Below, piece after piece: positions 39,573 to 50,218 of a stretch of DNA of 64,000 nt (position 1 is the stretch's first letter; every line of letters starts with the position of its first letter). A model generated the notes under the pieces. The model was not told the DNA's origin, ran no database searches, and saw nothing but the letters and a program-made list of their open reading frames with translations. A program made the translations under genes and the position numbers. The DNA is from Oceanobacillus jeddahensis (lineage in GTDB: Bacteria; Bacillota; Bacilli; Bacillales; Amphibacillaceae), in contig NZ_CCDM010000002.1 in the NCBI RefSeq assembly GCF_000750635.1, positions 1 through 64,000 on the forward strand, written 5' to 3'.

Positions 39573-40862
39573 ATGACCTCTTCAAGGATACCCGGTTTTT
39601 ATAATATGACGGTAAAAGAAAGACGGGCGTTATTACGTGAAGCCTTTTCTTTAACAGATGCAGAAACACAAAATTTGTCTAATGCAGATGCGCTTACAAT
39701 AGGAAAAGCAGATAATATGATTGAAAATGTCATTGGGACCTATCAATTACCATTTGGATTAGGATTAAATTTTTTAATAAACGGGAAAGAATATGTAATA
39801 CCAATGGCTATCGAAGAAGCTTCTGTTGTTGCTTCAGCTAGCCATGTTGCGAAGATAGTCAGAGAAGCTGGTGGATTTCAAACAGAATCAAAAGAAAGGC
39901 TGATGATTGGACAAATTCAAGTCGTTGGATGTCCTGATTTTCAAGAAGCGAAGCAACAAATCCTTCATCAAAAAGATACTCTAATGGCAGCTGCCGATAA
40001 TGCCTATCCAAGCATTGTCCATCGCGGTGGTGGTGTAAAAGATTTAGACGTCCGTATTCTGAATGAAGAGGATGCATCGTCGTATAGTAAAATGCTGGTA
40101 ATGCATATTTATGTAGATACCTGTGATGCGATGGGAGCAAATATGATTAACACCATGGTTGAATCAATTGCGCCGATTGTGGAAGAAATAACAAAAGGAA
40201 AAGTATATTTGCGTATCTTATCAAATTATGCAGATCGTAGCCTTGCAACAGCAAAATGCATGATCCCTCCACATTTATTAAAAACTGGTTCGTTTGCTGG
40301 AGAAGAAGTTAGAGACGGTGTTATTCATGCTTATGAATTTGCTGCTTCGGACCCGTATCGTGCTGTAACACATAATAAAGGCGTTATGAATGGTATTGAT
40401 CCTGTTGTCATAGCGACAGGAAATGACTGGCGGGCAGTAGAAGCGGGAGCTCATGCTTATGCTGCTAGGAATGGTCAATATGGATCTATGACAAAATGGT
40501 CCAAGGATGAAGAAGGCAATCTGGTTGGAGAAATTGAATTACCAATGTCTATCGGAACAGTTGGAGGCGCGACTCGTGTACACCCGCTGGCGGGCTTCTC
40601 TTTATCCATTATGCATATTGAATCAGCAGAGGAACTTGCGCAGGTAATTGTGGCAGTTGGCCTTGCTCAAAATCTTGGAGCGCTCAAGGCATTAGCAACA
40701 GATGGTATTCAAAAAGGACACATGGCGCTTCATTCACGTTCTGTTGCGATAGCTGGAGGAGCAACTGGGGAGATGATTGATGTGATAGCGAAACAATTAG
40801 TAGAACAACAAGAAATCCGTGTGGGAAAAGCTAAAGAATTGGTGGAACAGTATAAAAAATGA
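39573..40862 (+). CDS. mvaA: Hydroxymethylglutaryl-CoA reductase, class II
   Basis: 429 residues from the ATG at 39573 (AAGGA about ten nt upstream; the reading frame is open further up, but that is not family sequence). Starts SSRIPGFYNMTVKERR, has the catalytic Glu segment AIEEASVVASASH, DAMGANMINTM and ATGNDWRAVEAGAHAYA, typical of bacterial class II enzymes. Reduces HMG-CoA to mevalonate. First gene of the mevalonate operon; its stop overlaps mvaK1 (ATGA). Confidence 0.95.
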   Translation: MTSSRIPGFYNMTVKERRALLREAFSLTDAETQNLSNADALTIGKADNMIENVIGTYQLPFGLGLNFLINGKEYVIPMAIEEASVVASASHVAKIVREAGGFQTESKERLMIGQIQVVGCPDFQEAKQQILHQKDTLMAAADNAYPSIVHRGGGVKDLDVRILNEEDASSYSKMLVMHIYVDTCDAMGANMINTMVESIAPIVEEITKGKVYLRILSNYADRSLATAKCMIPPHLLKTGSFAGEEVRDGVIHAYEFAASDPYRAVTHNKGVMNGIDPVVIATGNDWRAVEAGAHAYAARNGQYGSMTKWSKDEEGNLVGEIELPMSIGTVGGATRVHPLAGFSLSIMHIESAEELAQVIVAVGLAQNLGALKALATDGIQKGHMALHSRSVAIAGGATGEMIDVIAKQLVEQQEIRVGKAKELVEQYKK

Positions 40863-41815
40863 GTGCAGAAAAAGTAACAGCGACGGAAAAAACAGCTATT
40901 GGTATAGCTCATAGTAAAGTGATTTTAATTGGAGAGCATGCGGTTGTACACGGACAGCCGGCAATTGCTATTCCATTTCCTTTGATTGGTGTAGAGACGG
41001 TGATTGAGTACGTTCCGGGAACGGTGAAAATGGATAGTACTTTCTATCATGGTCCATTGCATCATGCGCCAAAAGAACTTGAAGGAATTGTAAGTTGCGT
41101 GGAGGATTCCTGTGAATATCTTGGTATTCCTTACGAGGATTTATTGATACGAATTAATTCTTCCGTACCACCTGGAAAAGGACTGGGTTCTAGTGCATCG
41201 GTAGCTATTTCTGTGATCCGATCTTTATTCAACTACTGTAATAAAGAATGCTCGGTAGAAGAATTATTAAATTTAGCGAATGTGGCAGAAACCTATGCAC
41301 ATGGTGCACCTAGTGGTATTGATACGTTAAGTATTACCTCTGATAAACCAGTATGGTATGAAAAGGAAAAGCCAGTAGATTATATCGAATTAGGAGAAGA
41401 CCTTCATTTTATTGTTGCGGATTCTGGTAGAATTGGCGATACACGTACTTCCGTTGAATCTGTAGCCAATTTGTTAAAAGCCGCCCCTCAACGTATTCAT
41501 TCAAAAATAGAGCGGATCGGGGAGTTAACACATCATGCGAAAGAAGCATTAGAAAAAGCGAGTAAGCAAATTTTAGGGCAGCTGTTAAATGAAGCGCAGA
41601 AAGAACTGGAAGCACTAGGGGTAAGTGATGCCGGATTAAATAAATTAATTCGCTTTGCACGTGAAGAAGGTGCTTTGGGTGCGAAATTGACAGGCGGCGG
41701 AAATGGCGGCTGTATCATTGCGCTTGCACAAAATGAGGTGCATTCCAAGCAGTTAGCTGAAAAGTTACGCCGGTTTGGTGCAGCGGCAGTATGGCCGTTT
41801 GTTCTGAAGAAATAA
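40859..41815 (+). CDS. mvaK1: Mevalonate kinase
   Basis: 318 residues of the GHMP kinase superfamily: GEHAVVHGQPAIA, ATP loop PPGKGLGSSASVA, HGAPSGID and KLTGGGNGGCI. Phosphorylates mevalonate. Starts inside the last codons of mvaA. Confidence 0.94.
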   Translation: MSAEKVTATEKTAIGIAHSKVILIGEHAVVHGQPAIAIPFPLIGVETVIEYVPGTVKMDSTFYHGPLHHAPKELEGIVSCVEDSCEYLGIPYEDLLIRINSSVPPGKGLGSSASVAISVIRSLFNYCNKECSVEELLNLANVAETYAHGAPSGIDTLSITSDKPVWYEKEKPVDYIELGEDLHFIVADSGRIGDTRTSVESVANLLKAAPQRIHSKIERIGELTHHAKEALEKASKQILGQLLNEAQKELEALGVSDAGLNKLIRFAREEGALGAKLTGGGNGGCIIALAQNEVHSKQLAEKLRRFGAAAVWPFVLKK

Positions 41816-41873
41816 TAGAAAATGCTCAAAAAGAACGATTTGACAGGTATCGTAGAAAAGGGGATTCAGAAAT

Positions 41874-42848
41874 ATGAAGGCAACAGCGAGAGCACATACG
41901 AATATCGCTTTGATTAAGTACTGGGGAAAGCGGGATGAATCATTGATTCTCCCTACCAATAGCAACCTTTCCGTTACATTAGATGGTTTTTCTACAGAGA
42001 CTACGGTTCATTTTCAGGAAGGTTTAAAGGAAGATTCCTTTCTCTTAAATGAACAAAAGGTAGAAGGAGCTGCTCTTGGAAAGATAGCGGTATTTCTAGA
42101 TAAGGTACGGGCTCTTTATGGTAAGGAGATTTATGCACAGGTTCAATCTGTGAATCATGTTCCTACTGCTGCTGGATTGGCTTCCTCTGCATCTGGTCTG
42201 GCTGCTTTAGCAGCTGCTAGCTCCAAAGCAATAGGACTTTCCTTAGACAATATGGAATTATCGAGATTAGCCCGCCAAGGCTCTGGTTCGGCTTCCCGTT
42301 CTATTTATGGAGGCTTTGTCGAATGGCAAATGGGTGAGCGTGAAGATGGGTTAGATTCTTATGCAGTACAAATTGCAGACCAATCTCATTGGGATATTCG
42401 TATCGCTGCTGTGGTCTTGTCAAAAACAGTGAAAAAGGTCTCAAGTAGAGAGGGGATGCGCCGTACCGTAGAAACCTCTCCTTTTTATGCTGGCTGGTTG
42501 GAGCAGACGGCAAAGGATTTGCAGGAAATCAAACAAGCAATTATAGCGAAGGATTTTGAGAAAATGGGAAGTGTTGCGGAGGCAAATTGTTTACGAATGC
42601 ATGCGACAACATTAGGAGCGAATCCACCTTTCACCTATTGGCAAGATACTACGATGCGCGTGATGCAAACTGTGCAAAATTTAAGAGAACAAGGAATTCC
42701 AGCCTTTTTTACAATTGATGCAGGCCCAAATGTGAAGGTTTTATATTTACCGGAAGATGAAGCTAAAGTGAAAAATAGCCTGCAAGCAATGGAAGACGTA
42801 GAAGATATTATTATTAGCAAGCCCGGAAGTGGAATCAGTTACATGTAG
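41874..42848 (+). CDS. mvaD: Diphosphomevalonate decarboxylase
   Basis: 324 residues: AHTNIALIKYWGKRD, PTAAGLASSASGLAAL, SGSASRSIYGGFVEW and TIDAGPNVKVL, the decarboxylase signatures. Produces isopentenyl diphosphate. Between the two other GHMP kinases of the operon. Confidence 0.95.
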   Translation: MKATARAHTNIALIKYWGKRDESLILPTNSNLSVTLDGFSTETTVHFQEGLKEDSFLLNEQKVEGAALGKIAVFLDKVRALYGKEIYAQVQSVNHVPTAAGLASSASGLAALAAASSKAIGLSLDNMELSRLARQGSGSASRSIYGGFVEWQMGEREDGLDSYAVQIADQSHWDIRIAAVVLSKTVKKVSSREGMRRTVETSPFYAGWLEQTAKDLQEIKQAIIAKDFEKMGSVAEANCLRMHATTLGANPPFTYWQDTTMRVMQTVQNLREQGIPAFFTIDAGPNVKVLYLPEDEAKVKNSLQAMEDVEDIIISKPGSGISYM

Positions 42849-42860
42849 GAGGAGTAAACA

Positions 42861-43973
42861 GTGGCTAGATCAATCACAGTTAAAGTACCAGGAAAATTGA
42901 TGATTGCGGGAGAATTTGCCGTATTAGAACCATATCAGGATTTAGCAGTGATGGCTGTTAACCGATTTGTATATGCAACTATATCGGAAGCAGATAGCCA
43001 CCAGCTTACTCTATCAGATTTTTCCCTTCATAATGTTCCGTGGACTTGGCACGAGACGGATATACATATTGAATCTGATGATTCCCGGTTATCTTTTGTA
43101 AAAGAAGCACTCCGGATTACTTGCCATTATATGGAAGAAAAAGGAATGTCAATTCGGCCGATGCATGTATCTACCCGTAGTGAATTAGATGATGCCTCTG
43201 GTATCAAATATGGGTTAGGTTCTAGTGCGGCAATTGTTACTTCCATTGTGGCAGGAGTCTTGCATTTTCAAGCTCCTGCATTAGCTGAAAAAGACACGAT
43301 TTTTCGTTTATCTGCGTTATCCCATGTGATTATACAAGGAAATGGATCTGGTGCAGATATAGCTGCGTCCACTTATGGCGGGTTGCTGCAATTTTCTTCT
43401 TTTCAAGCCGATTGGCTGCTTGAAGCATACCAGGAAGCAGATTCTATTACGGAGGTGGTCGAGAAGGATTGGAAGTATTATAAAACCAAACCAATTACTT
43501 TACCGGCCAATGTTTGCTTTTGTGTAGGCTGGACAGGCAGTGCGGCATCGACGAAAGATTTAGTGAACCAGGTTCGGTTATTGAAGATAAATAATGCGGA
43601 AGCTTATGCGGCGTTTCTGAAAGATAGTGAAAATGCCGTTTCTCAATTTTTAACAGGCGCAAAAAATAATGATATAAATCAATTATTTCAAGGGATAAAA
43701 GCAAACCGAAAAGCTTTAGATCAAGTCGGGAAAGCAGCAGATACAAACATTGAAACACCAGATTTAGCAGTATTGTGTAACATAGCAGAAAATTTGGGAG
43801 GGGCTGGGAAACCTTCCGGAGCTGGAGGTGGAGATTGTGGCATTGCTTTTATGCCTTCGGAAGAAACGGCAGAACAATTAGCACTTGCTTGGGAAGAAGC
43901 AGGAATTAAAGCATTGACATTATCTCCTTTTATAGGTGGGGAAACAGTGGTTGAAGAGAATCACTCTGTTTAA
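42861..43973 (+). CDS. mvaK2: Phosphomevalonate kinase
   Basis: 370 residues: VKVPGKLMIAGEFAVLEP, YGLGSSAAIVTS, GNGSGADIAASTYGG and KPSGAGGGDCGIAF. AGGAGGAG before the start, 12 nt after mvaD. Completes the operon; no isopentenyl-diphosphate isomerase gene follows here. A weak hairpin (GAGCCG/CGGTTC, about 43992-44035) may end the transcript. Confidence 0.94.
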   Translation: MARSITVKVPGKLMIAGEFAVLEPYQDLAVMAVNRFVYATISEADSHQLTLSDFSLHNVPWTWHETDIHIESDDSRLSFVKEALRITCHYMEEKGMSIRPMHVSTRSELDDASGIKYGLGSSAAIVTSIVAGVLHFQAPALAEKDTIFRLSALSHVIIQGNGSGADIAASTYGGLLQFSSFQADWLLEAYQEADSITEVVEKDWKYYKTKPITLPANVCFCVGWTGSAASTKDLVNQVRLLKINNAEAYAAFLKDSENAVSQFLTGAKNNDINQLFQGIKANRKALDQVGKAADTNIETPDLAVLCNIAENLGGAGKPSGAGGGDCGIAFMPSEETAEQLALAWEEAGIKALTLSPFIGGETVVEENHSV

Positions 43974-44265
43974 TAACTTTAAAAGACTATAAATGAGAGC
44001 CGTTTTGCAATACTGTATATTGTGAATCGGTTCTTTTATTTTTGTATTCAAATGAAAATAAGATTGCAAACATCTTTCAAATATTTTCAAGTTTCTTATA
44101 AAAAATGAACAATGATAATGAAGTGAAAGAAAAAATAAGATATTATTATTTATAGAGATATTACGGTTGAAGACCAGCGTATCTATTAAAGAAATTTGTA
44201 GCTGAAAAAAATGGCACAAAAAAAGACATACATGACATGCCTTTAAAATGAGAGTAAGAATTTAC

Positions 44266-44418
44266 TTAAGATGATTTTTTTAAATAAGCATAGATTAATT
44301 CATCAAGTTTTTCACTTGAAGCTAAGACATGCTCTGATTCTAAACCATGTTCTTCAGATAGTGCCAGCATTTCTTGCCTGCATTGTTCAATTTCAATGAA
44401 TAATGCTTTTTTGTTCAC
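44266..44418 (-). CDS. Spo0E-family aspartyl-phosphate phosphatase-like protein
   Basis: 50 residues from a GTG with GGAG eight nt upstream. The sequence MNKKALFIEIEQCRQEML is followed by HVLASSEKLDELIYAY. The SEKLDELI block matches the Spo0E signature SQxLDxLI, and the size and two-helix form fit. Such proteins dephosphorylate Spo0A or other response regulators. Confidence 0.85.
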   Translation of the reverse strand: MNKKALFIEIEQCRQEMLALSEEHGLESEHVLASSEKLDELIYAYLKKSS

Positions 44419-44495
44419 AAATTTCACTCCTTTTTTAGTATACTTATCGTTAGATATACCCGTTCGGAAAAAAAATAAACATTCTTTTTTAAAAG

Positions 44496-44522
44496 TGAAA
44501 CCTTACAAGCGGTTGTTTCGTA
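44496..44522 (+). promoter_or_regulatory. SigW-type ECF promoter upstream of sigW
   Basis: TGAAAC (44496-44501), 17 bp, CGTA (44519-44522) matches the SigW consensus TGAAAC-N16/17-CGTA. This implies autoregulation. Confidence 0.9.
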
Positions 44523-44554
44523 TAGAGAGTACCGCATAGTGCGGAGGTAATTAG

Positions 44555-45118
44555 ATGGAGCAATTTATAAAGAAAAAGATTATACAAGTTAAAAAAGGAG
44601 ACCAATCTGCTTTTTCGGATGTCGTATCCTTTTATCAGGATAAAATATACCAGCATTGTTATCGCATGCTTGGTAATAAGCACGAAGCAGAAGACATTGC
44701 ACAAGAAGCGTTTATACGTGCATATGTGAATATTGATTCGTTTGACGAAAGTAGAAAATTCTCTACATGGTTATACCGCATCGCTACGAATTTAACGATT
44801 GATCGCATGCGTAAGCGTAAGCCGGATTTCCATCTCGATGCAGAAGTGAGAGGAACAGACGGCTTAGATATGTATTCACAGCTTGCCAGTACAGAACGTC
44901 TGCCTGGAGAAGAAGTAGAAAGCAGAGAATTGCAGCGGTATATTCATCATGAGATTTCTCAGCTCCCTGCAAAATATCGGAGTATTATCATGCTTAGATA
45001 TTTGGAAGAGTTTTCGCTAAAAGAAATCAGCGACATTCTTGATGTTCCTCTTGGTACGGTAAAAACGCGGATTCATCGTGGAAGAGAGGCCCTTAGAAAG
45101 AGGCTTCGACATGTGTAA
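44555..45118 (+). CDS. sigW: ECF sigma factor SigW
   Basis: 187 residues: region 2 with HEAEDIAQEAFIRAYVNI and KFSTWLYRIATNLTIDR, region 4 with RSIIMLRYLEEFSLKEISD and LGTVKTRIHRGREALRK. SigW-type by its autoregulatory promoter, the rsiW neighbour and the cda-glmM context. Directs cell-envelope stress genes. Confidence 0.93.
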   Translation: MEQFIKKKIIQVKKGDQSAFSDVVSFYQDKIYQHCYRMLGNKHEAEDIAQEAFIRAYVNIDSFDESRKFSTWLYRIATNLTIDRMRKRKPDFHLDAEVRGTDGLDMYSQLASTERLPGEEVESRELQRYIHHEISQLPAKYRSIIMLRYLEEFSLKEISDILDVPLGTVKTRIHRGREALRKRLRHV

Positions 45119-45133
45119 AGGAGCGTGCTTGAT

Positions 45134-45775
45134 GTGAGTTGTAATGAAAAGTATATAAAAAAAATGCATGACTATTTAGATGGAGATATTTCCGCAGAAG
45201 ATGAAAGCTTACTAAGAAGGCATCTGGAAGATTGCGAAGAATGCCAGAAGCATTTTCATGAGCTTAATCGAACGATTACATTAATTCGAAGCGCAGAACG
45301 GATAGAAGCACCAAATGGTTTCACCGATAATGTTATGAAAAATTTACCTACAGAGAAGAAAACAGTGAAGTACAAGCGCTGGTTTAAACGTCATCCTATA
45401 TTTGTGGCAGCGGCGATTTTCTTTTTATTGATGATAGGCAGTCTTTCATCTACTTTTAATCAAGGAACCGATCAGCTAGTCGTCTCCGCGCAGGAAGAAC
45501 TTATTGTTGATGGAAGCACCGTTATTGTACCAGAGGGTGTAACGGTTCCCGGGGATGTTTATGTGAAAAACGGTGATTTATTAGTTCTTGGCACCGTTGA
45601 TGGCAATGTTACCTTATTTAATGGGGAACTGTTAGACGGTGAGTCGGAGCTTGAAGGGGGCGGTCTAATGGCCTCTGCAGGGGGAGTGAACGGAGAGTTA
45701 GAAACCGTCGATCAAACATTTGAATGGTTTTGGTATCATCTAAAAAACTTTTTTAAAGGATTATTTTCATTTTAA
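45134..45775 (+). CDS. rsiW: Anti-sigma-W factor RsiW
   Basis: 213 residues with the zinc anti-sigma motif HLEDCEEC near residue 29 (HxxxCxxC), one TM segment (about 89-108), and an extracytoplasmic domain rich in acidic and Val residues. The GTG at 45134 ([10 protein letters not shown]) has AAAGGAG ten nt upstream and matches the known MSC start; the GTG at 45125 is too close to it. Proteolysis would release SigW. Confidence 0.92.
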   Translation: MSCNEKYIKKMHDYLDGDISAEDESLLRRHLEDCEECQKHFHELNRTITLIRSAERIEAPNGFTDNVMKNLPTEKKTVKYKRWFKRHPIFVAAAIFFLLMIGSLSSTFNQGTDQLVVSAQEELIVDGSTVIVPEGVTVPGDVYVKNGDLLVLGTVDGNVTLFNGELLDGESELEGGGLMASAGGVNGELETVDQTFEWFWYHLKNFFKGLFSF

Positions 45776-46164
45776 AGATTAAAATAGATAAGACAATGGA
45801 AAAGAGAGTATTATATCGCTCTCTTTTTTCACTCTAAAATTTTAACGACTGTTTTTGTTTTGATGGCATGGATAATTATATTTCAGAAAAATGTGTCAAG
45901 TCAGCTTAAATGTTAAGACTATTGTATCAGTTATAGACAAGTAAACCTGCACTTTCCAGGCTTAGGTTACAAAGTTTTCTTTTTGGTAAAATAATAAACT
46001 ACATACAGGTCTGATTTTACTAATTTATGATATAATAATTATCGACTGAAATTTTATAACCATAAAAGGAAATAGAAGAAAACGGTTGGTTTGCTAAAGG
46101 ATTAGCGAATACGGTTTTTTCTGAAAATAAATAGGTCATTTTATTGGGTAAAGGATGTGTGCAC
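45776..46164 (+). other. Intergenic region with rsiW terminator
   Basis: AAAAGAGAG/CTCTCTTTT (45800-45827) followed by T forms the terminator. The remaining 330 bp up to cdaA are AT-rich; no gene or clear promoter was identified. Confidence 0.7.
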
Positions 46165-46986
46165 ATGCTTGATGGGGGATTGGACATTTTAAATCTGCTG
46201 CGAATAGGCGTTGATATCGCTCTCGTCTGGTATGTATTATATAAATTAATCATGCTGATCAGAGGAACAAAGGCTATTCAGCTGTTAAAAGGAATAGCTG
46301 TTGTATTGATTGTTTGGGGTGCAAGTATGCTGTTAAACTTGCAAACCGTGCAATTTATCACAGGCCAAGTTATTACATGGGGAGTAGTAGTTACTGTTAT
46401 TTTATTCCAGCCGGAATTGCGGAGAGCACTAGAGCAATTAGGAAGAGGAAATATCTTCGCCAGATCTGGAAGCTCTGCAGAAGAAATTATACAAAATGAA
46501 ATTGAGGCTATCGTTACATCTTGTAACTACATGGGAAAAAGAAGAATTGGTGCGCTTATCTCTATTGAAAGAGAAACAGGGATCGGGGATTACGCGGAAA
46601 CAGGGATTCCAATCAATGGAAAGCTTACCCACCAGCTTCTGACAAACATATTTACACCAAACACACCGCTTCATGATGGTGCGGTAATTATAAAAAATGA
46701 AGAGATTACAGCTGCCGCGTGTTACTTGCCTTTATCCGAGAGTCCATTTATCTCCAAGGAATTAGGAACAAGGCACCGTGCTGCGATGGGAATCAGTGAA
46801 GTGACAGATGCGTTAACGATTGTTGTTTCTGAGGAAACTGGTTCCATCTCTTGTACAAAAAACGGAGAACTGCATCGTGATATCGATGAAGAAAAATTAA
46901 GAGAAATGCTGTTAACGCATTTATCAATCGTGCCGAAAGCCTCTGACAAAAAATCATGGAAACGGAGGACTGGTAAGCGTGGATAA
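46165..46986 (+). CDS. cdaA: Diadenylate cyclase CdaA
   Basis: 273 residues: three N-terminal TM segments and a DAC domain with the active-site motifs DGAVII (LHDGAVIIKN) and TRHRAAMG. ATG 46165 follows AAAGGATG. Makes c-di-AMP from two ATP. Overlaps cdaR by 8 nt. Confidence 0.95.
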   Translation: MLDGGLDILNLLRIGVDIALVWYVLYKLIMLIRGTKAIQLLKGIAVVLIVWGASMLLNLQTVQFITGQVITWGVVVTVILFQPELRRALEQLGRGNIFARSGSSAEEIIQNEIEAIVTSCNYMGKRRIGALISIERETGIGDYAETGIPINGKLTHQLLTNIFTPNTPLHDGAVIIKNEEITAAACYLPLSESPFISKELGTRHRAAMGISEVTDALTIVVSEETGSISCTKNGELHRDIDEEKLREMLLTHLSIVPKASDKKSWKRRTGKRG

Positions 46987-48211
46987 TTGGTTTAAGAGTA
47001 AGTGGTTTGTCCGTGTCCTTTCTTTAGCATTTGCAGTAACGCTTTATGCTTTTGTCAATGTGTCCGAGACACCGAATTCCGATTCAACATTCTCTGGCTC
47101 AACAACTTCCACAGAAACATTGGAACAAATTCCAGTGGATATACGTATTGACCGCGACAGCTATGTTGTCAGTGATGTTCCAGAAGAGGTCGATGTTACT
47201 TTACAAGGGAATCGAGGCAGTGTGACCCCGTACATACTCCAACGTAATTTTGATGTATATGTTGACCTGGAGGGGTTAGAAGAAGGAACCCATGTTGTAG
47301 AACTACAGCATAATATATCGGGGGATGTAGAAGTATTTATTGAGCCGAAAACAGCAGAAGTTACCATTGAAGAACGGGCTTCTCGAGAGTTTACTGTAAC
47401 TGCTGATTTGATTAATCAAGACCTGATGGCAGATGGTTACGAAGTGGTCGACTACAGTGTTGAACCAGAAACGATAACGATAACAAGCTCCGAGAGTGTC
47501 ATTGAATCGATCGGTTCTGTAAGGACTTATGTGAATATGGAAGGTGTTGATGATTCAATCAACAATCGCGAGCTTCCGATAAGTGTATATGATGTACAAG
47601 GAAATGAATTGAATGTCGGATTAGATCCTGAAAGTGTTCAGGTCTCCGTGGAAGTTGACAATCCAAGCAAGTCTGTACCACTGTCTGTAGAGACAACAGG
47701 TGAATTAGAGGAAGACCTTGAGCTGGACTCTATTTCTCCAAATGAAGAGGAAGTGGAGATTTACTCTCAAAGTGAAGTGCTGGAGGATATTTCAGAAGTG
47801 ACTACAGAGCCACTGGACTTATCCGAGATTGAAGAATCTGGCACAGTAGAGGTGCCGCTGGATTTACCGGAAAACGTACAAGCGCCGGATACAGAAGAGG
47901 TAGAAGTAACAGTGGAAGTGGAAGGTACAAATGTTATCGAGGATGTAGCTTTAGAAGAAGAAGGTTTAGCAAATGGATTGGAAGCATCTTATGCAGACCC
48001 CGCATTAGAAGTAGAGGTGACTGGGGATGCATCGGTGGTAAATGATTTAACGGCAGAGGATATCAATGCCGTACTGGATTTATCTGATTTAGAAGCAGGA
48101 GAGCATGAAGTGCCAATTGACCTTGAAGCTCCTGAGGATGTCACTGCCACAGGAAATGTGGAAGAAGTAACAGTGGAAATAATCGATCCGGCTGAAACAG
48201 CAGAAGAATAG
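46979..48211 (+). CDS. cdaR: CdaA regulator CdaR (YbbR-domain protein)
   Basis: 410 residues from GTG 46979 with CGGAGGAC nine nt upstream. An N-terminal TM segment (about 8-24) is followed by four YbbR repeats (about 50-405) outside the membrane. Very acidic C-terminal half, as in a salt-tolerant organism. Modulates CdaA. Confidence 0.92.
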   Translation: MDNWFKSKWFVRVLSLAFAVTLYAFVNVSETPNSDSTFSGSTTSTETLEQIPVDIRIDRDSYVVSDVPEEVDVTLQGNRGSVTPYILQRNFDVYVDLEGLEEGTHVVELQHNISGDVEVFIEPKTAEVTIEERASREFTVTADLINQDLMADGYEVVDYSVEPETITITSSESVIESIGSVRTYVNMEGVDDSINNRELPISVYDVQGNELNVGLDPESVQVSVEVDNPSKSVPLSVETTGELEEDLELDSISPNEEEVEIYSQSEVLEDISEVTTEPLDLSEIEESGTVEVPLDLPENVQAPDTEEVEVTVEVEGTNVIEDVALEEEGLANGLEASYADPALEVEVTGDASVVNDLTAEDINAVLDLSDLEAGEHEVPIDLEAPEDVTATGNVEEVTVEIIDPAETAEE

Positions 48212-48245
48212 TTGTATATTGTATGGTCAAAGGAGAGATATAAAT

Positions 48246-49589
48246 ATGGGTAAATTTTTTGGAACAGACGGTGTCAGAGGAGTAGCGAATGAAGGGCTGA
48301 CTCCTGAAATGGCATTTAAGCTCGGCCGTTTTGGCGGATATACGTTAACAAAAGGCAGTGAAAAACCGCGTGTTTTAATTGGCAGAGATACACGTATTTC
48401 TGGACATATGCTGGAAGGCGCGTTGATTGCAGGTCTGCTGTCAACAGGTGTGGAAGCAATGCGGCTGGGTGTTATTTCAACACCGGGAGTCGCTTACTTA
48501 ACAAAAGCAATGAGCGCGCAGGCAGGAGTAATGATTTCTGCTTCCCATAATCCTGTAGAAGATAATGGGATCAAATTCTTTGGTTCAGACGGATTTAAGC
48601 TGACAGATGCTCAGGAAGCAGAAATAGAAGTTTTATTAGAAAAAGAAGAGGATGATTTACCTCGTCCAACGGGCGCTGCAGTTGGTTCAGTAAGCGATTA
48701 TTTTGAAGGTGGACAGAAATACCTTTCCTTCTTAAAAGATACAATTGATAATGATTTTGACGGATTACGTATTGCGGTGGATTGTGCACATGGAGCAACA
48801 TCCAGCCTGGCTACACACCTATTCGCAGATTTAGAAGCGGACATTCATTCGATGGGATCCACACCGAATGGCCTAAATATTAATGACGGTGTCGGTTCTA
48901 CGCATCCAGAAGGCTTACAGCAATATGTGCTGGATAAAGAAGCAGATGTTGGGTTAGCTTTTGACGGAGATGGAGACCGCCTTATTGCTGTTGATGAAAA
49001 AGGTAGAATCGTGGATGGCGATAAAATTATGTTCATTTGTGCTAAATATATGAAAGAAATTGGGATGCTGCGCAAGGATACCGTTGTCTCCACAGTTATG
49101 AGTAATTTAGGGTTTTATAAAGCATTAGAAAAAGCTGGTCTGAAAAGTGATAAGACCGCAGTCGGTGACCGTTATGTGATGGAAGAAATGCGTAAAAATG
49201 ATTATAACTTAGGCGGAGAACAATCTGGTCACATTATTTTCTTGGACTATATTACAACAGGAGATGGTCTGTTATCAGCATTGCAGCTTGTCAATGTGAT
49301 GCGTGAATCAGGCAAGCCGCTCTCAGAATTGGCAGATGAAATGACAATTTTTCCACAGACGTTAATTAATGTCCGTGTTACAGATAAGAATGAAGCATTG
49401 ACAAGCCCGATCATCTTAGATGAAGTACAAGCTGTTGAAGAAGAGTTGGGAGAAAACGGGCGTGTCTTAGTCCGCCCCTCTGGAACAGAACCGCTTGTAC
49501 GTGTCATGGTTGAGGCAAGAACTGAAGAAGACTGTAAAACGTATGCAGAACGGATTGTAAAAGTAATTGAAAATCATTTAGGTGTATAA
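48246..49589 (+). CDS. glmM: Phosphoglucosamine mutase
   Basis: 447 residues: [14 protein letters not shown], catalytic phospho-Ser in [12 protein letters not shown], Mg loop DGDGDR, and C-terminal [19 protein letters not shown] before ATG 48246. Converts glucosamine-6-P to glucosamine-1-P. Third gene of cdaA-cdaR-glmM. In B. subtilis glmS follows soon after; here it is 6.8 kb away. Confidence 0.96.
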   Translation: MGKFFGTDGVRGVANEGLTPEMAFKLGRFGGYTLTKGSEKPRVLIGRDTRISGHMLEGALIAGLLSTGVEAMRLGVISTPGVAYLTKAMSAQAGVMISASHNPVEDNGIKFFGSDGFKLTDAQEAEIEVLLEKEEDDLPRPTGAAVGSVSDYFEGGQKYLSFLKDTIDNDFDGLRIAVDCAHGATSSLATHLFADLEADIHSMGSTPNGLNINDGVGSTHPEGLQQYVLDKEADVGLAFDGDGDRLIAVDEKGRIVDGDKIMFICAKYMKEIGMLRKDTVVSTVMSNLGFYKALEKAGLKSDKTAVGDRYVMEEMRKNDYNLGGEQSGHIIFLDYITTGDGLLSALQLVNVMRESGKPLSELADEMTIFPQTLINVRVTDKNEALTSPIILDEVQAVEEELGENGRVLVRPSGTEPLVRVMVEARTEEDCKTYAERIVKVIENHLGV

Positions 49590-49605
49590 TTAGTGTGCTT
49601 TGTAT

Positions 49606-49644
49606 AAAAAACCGCGTGAGTGAATATCATCTACGCGGTTTTTT
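49606..49644. terminator. Terminator after glmM
   Basis: AAAACCGCGT/ACGCGGTTTT stem with a loop of about 16 nt and a TTTTTT tail. It lies between convergent genes. Confidence 0.85.
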
Positions 49645-49648
49645 AGTC

Positions 49649-50215
49649 TTAAAATCCATAGGAATCTTCTTTCTTATTTCGAATGATTTCACTTGCTTCA
49701 TACGTGTCTATCGTATCCTCGACGAATCGTTCTAAGCGAAAGAAGACATCGTCGTCAATTATCTGCTTCTGTTGAAAGCTTTTTTCTTCAATATAGACAT
49801 GGGTTTGTACAATTTGTGCTTTCATATAGGATAAAGTTGGCTTTAACTGATGGTCACCAACTAAATAATGTTTGGAAGAGCCTGCAGTTACAAAAAAGCT
49901 TACTGTCTTATCCTGAAATGCGCCAACAGGGAGCAAATCAAAAATATTCTTTAAGCTCGCTGGAATAGATGCCTGGAATACAGGTGTACCGATAATAATT
50001 ATATCTGCTTCCATTACCTGTCTGGTGACCCAAGCAGTGTCTCCGGTATAATCGAGATAGTTCCTGCCATCACTAAATGGCAAATCATAATCCTTTAAAT
50101 CAATGAGCTGAAAATCTCCTTCTGGATATTTTTCAGCAATTTCTTCTGCGACAGCATCCATGACAGTCCTTGTTTTTGAACCAACAATGGACCCGGATAA
50201 ACCAATAATCTTCAT
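49649..50215 (-). CDS. NADPH-dependent FMN reductase family
   Basis: 188 residues of flavodoxin fold: GLSGSIVGSKTR phosphate loop, IIIGTPVFQASIPASLKN and FVTAGSSKHYL. Starts three nt after the LLM gene, so it probably supplies reduced FMN to it. Confidence 0.85.
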   Translation of the reverse strand: MKIIGLSGSIVGSKTRTVMDAVAEEIAEKYPEGDFQLIDLKDYDLPFSDGRNYLDYTGDTAWVTRQVMEADIIIIGTPVFQASIPASLKNIFDLLPVGAFQDKTVSFFVTAGSSKHYLVGDHQLKPTLSYMKAQIVQTHVYIEEKSFQQKQIIDDDVFFRLERFVEDTIDTYEASEIIRNKKEDSYGF

Positions 50216-50218
50216 CTG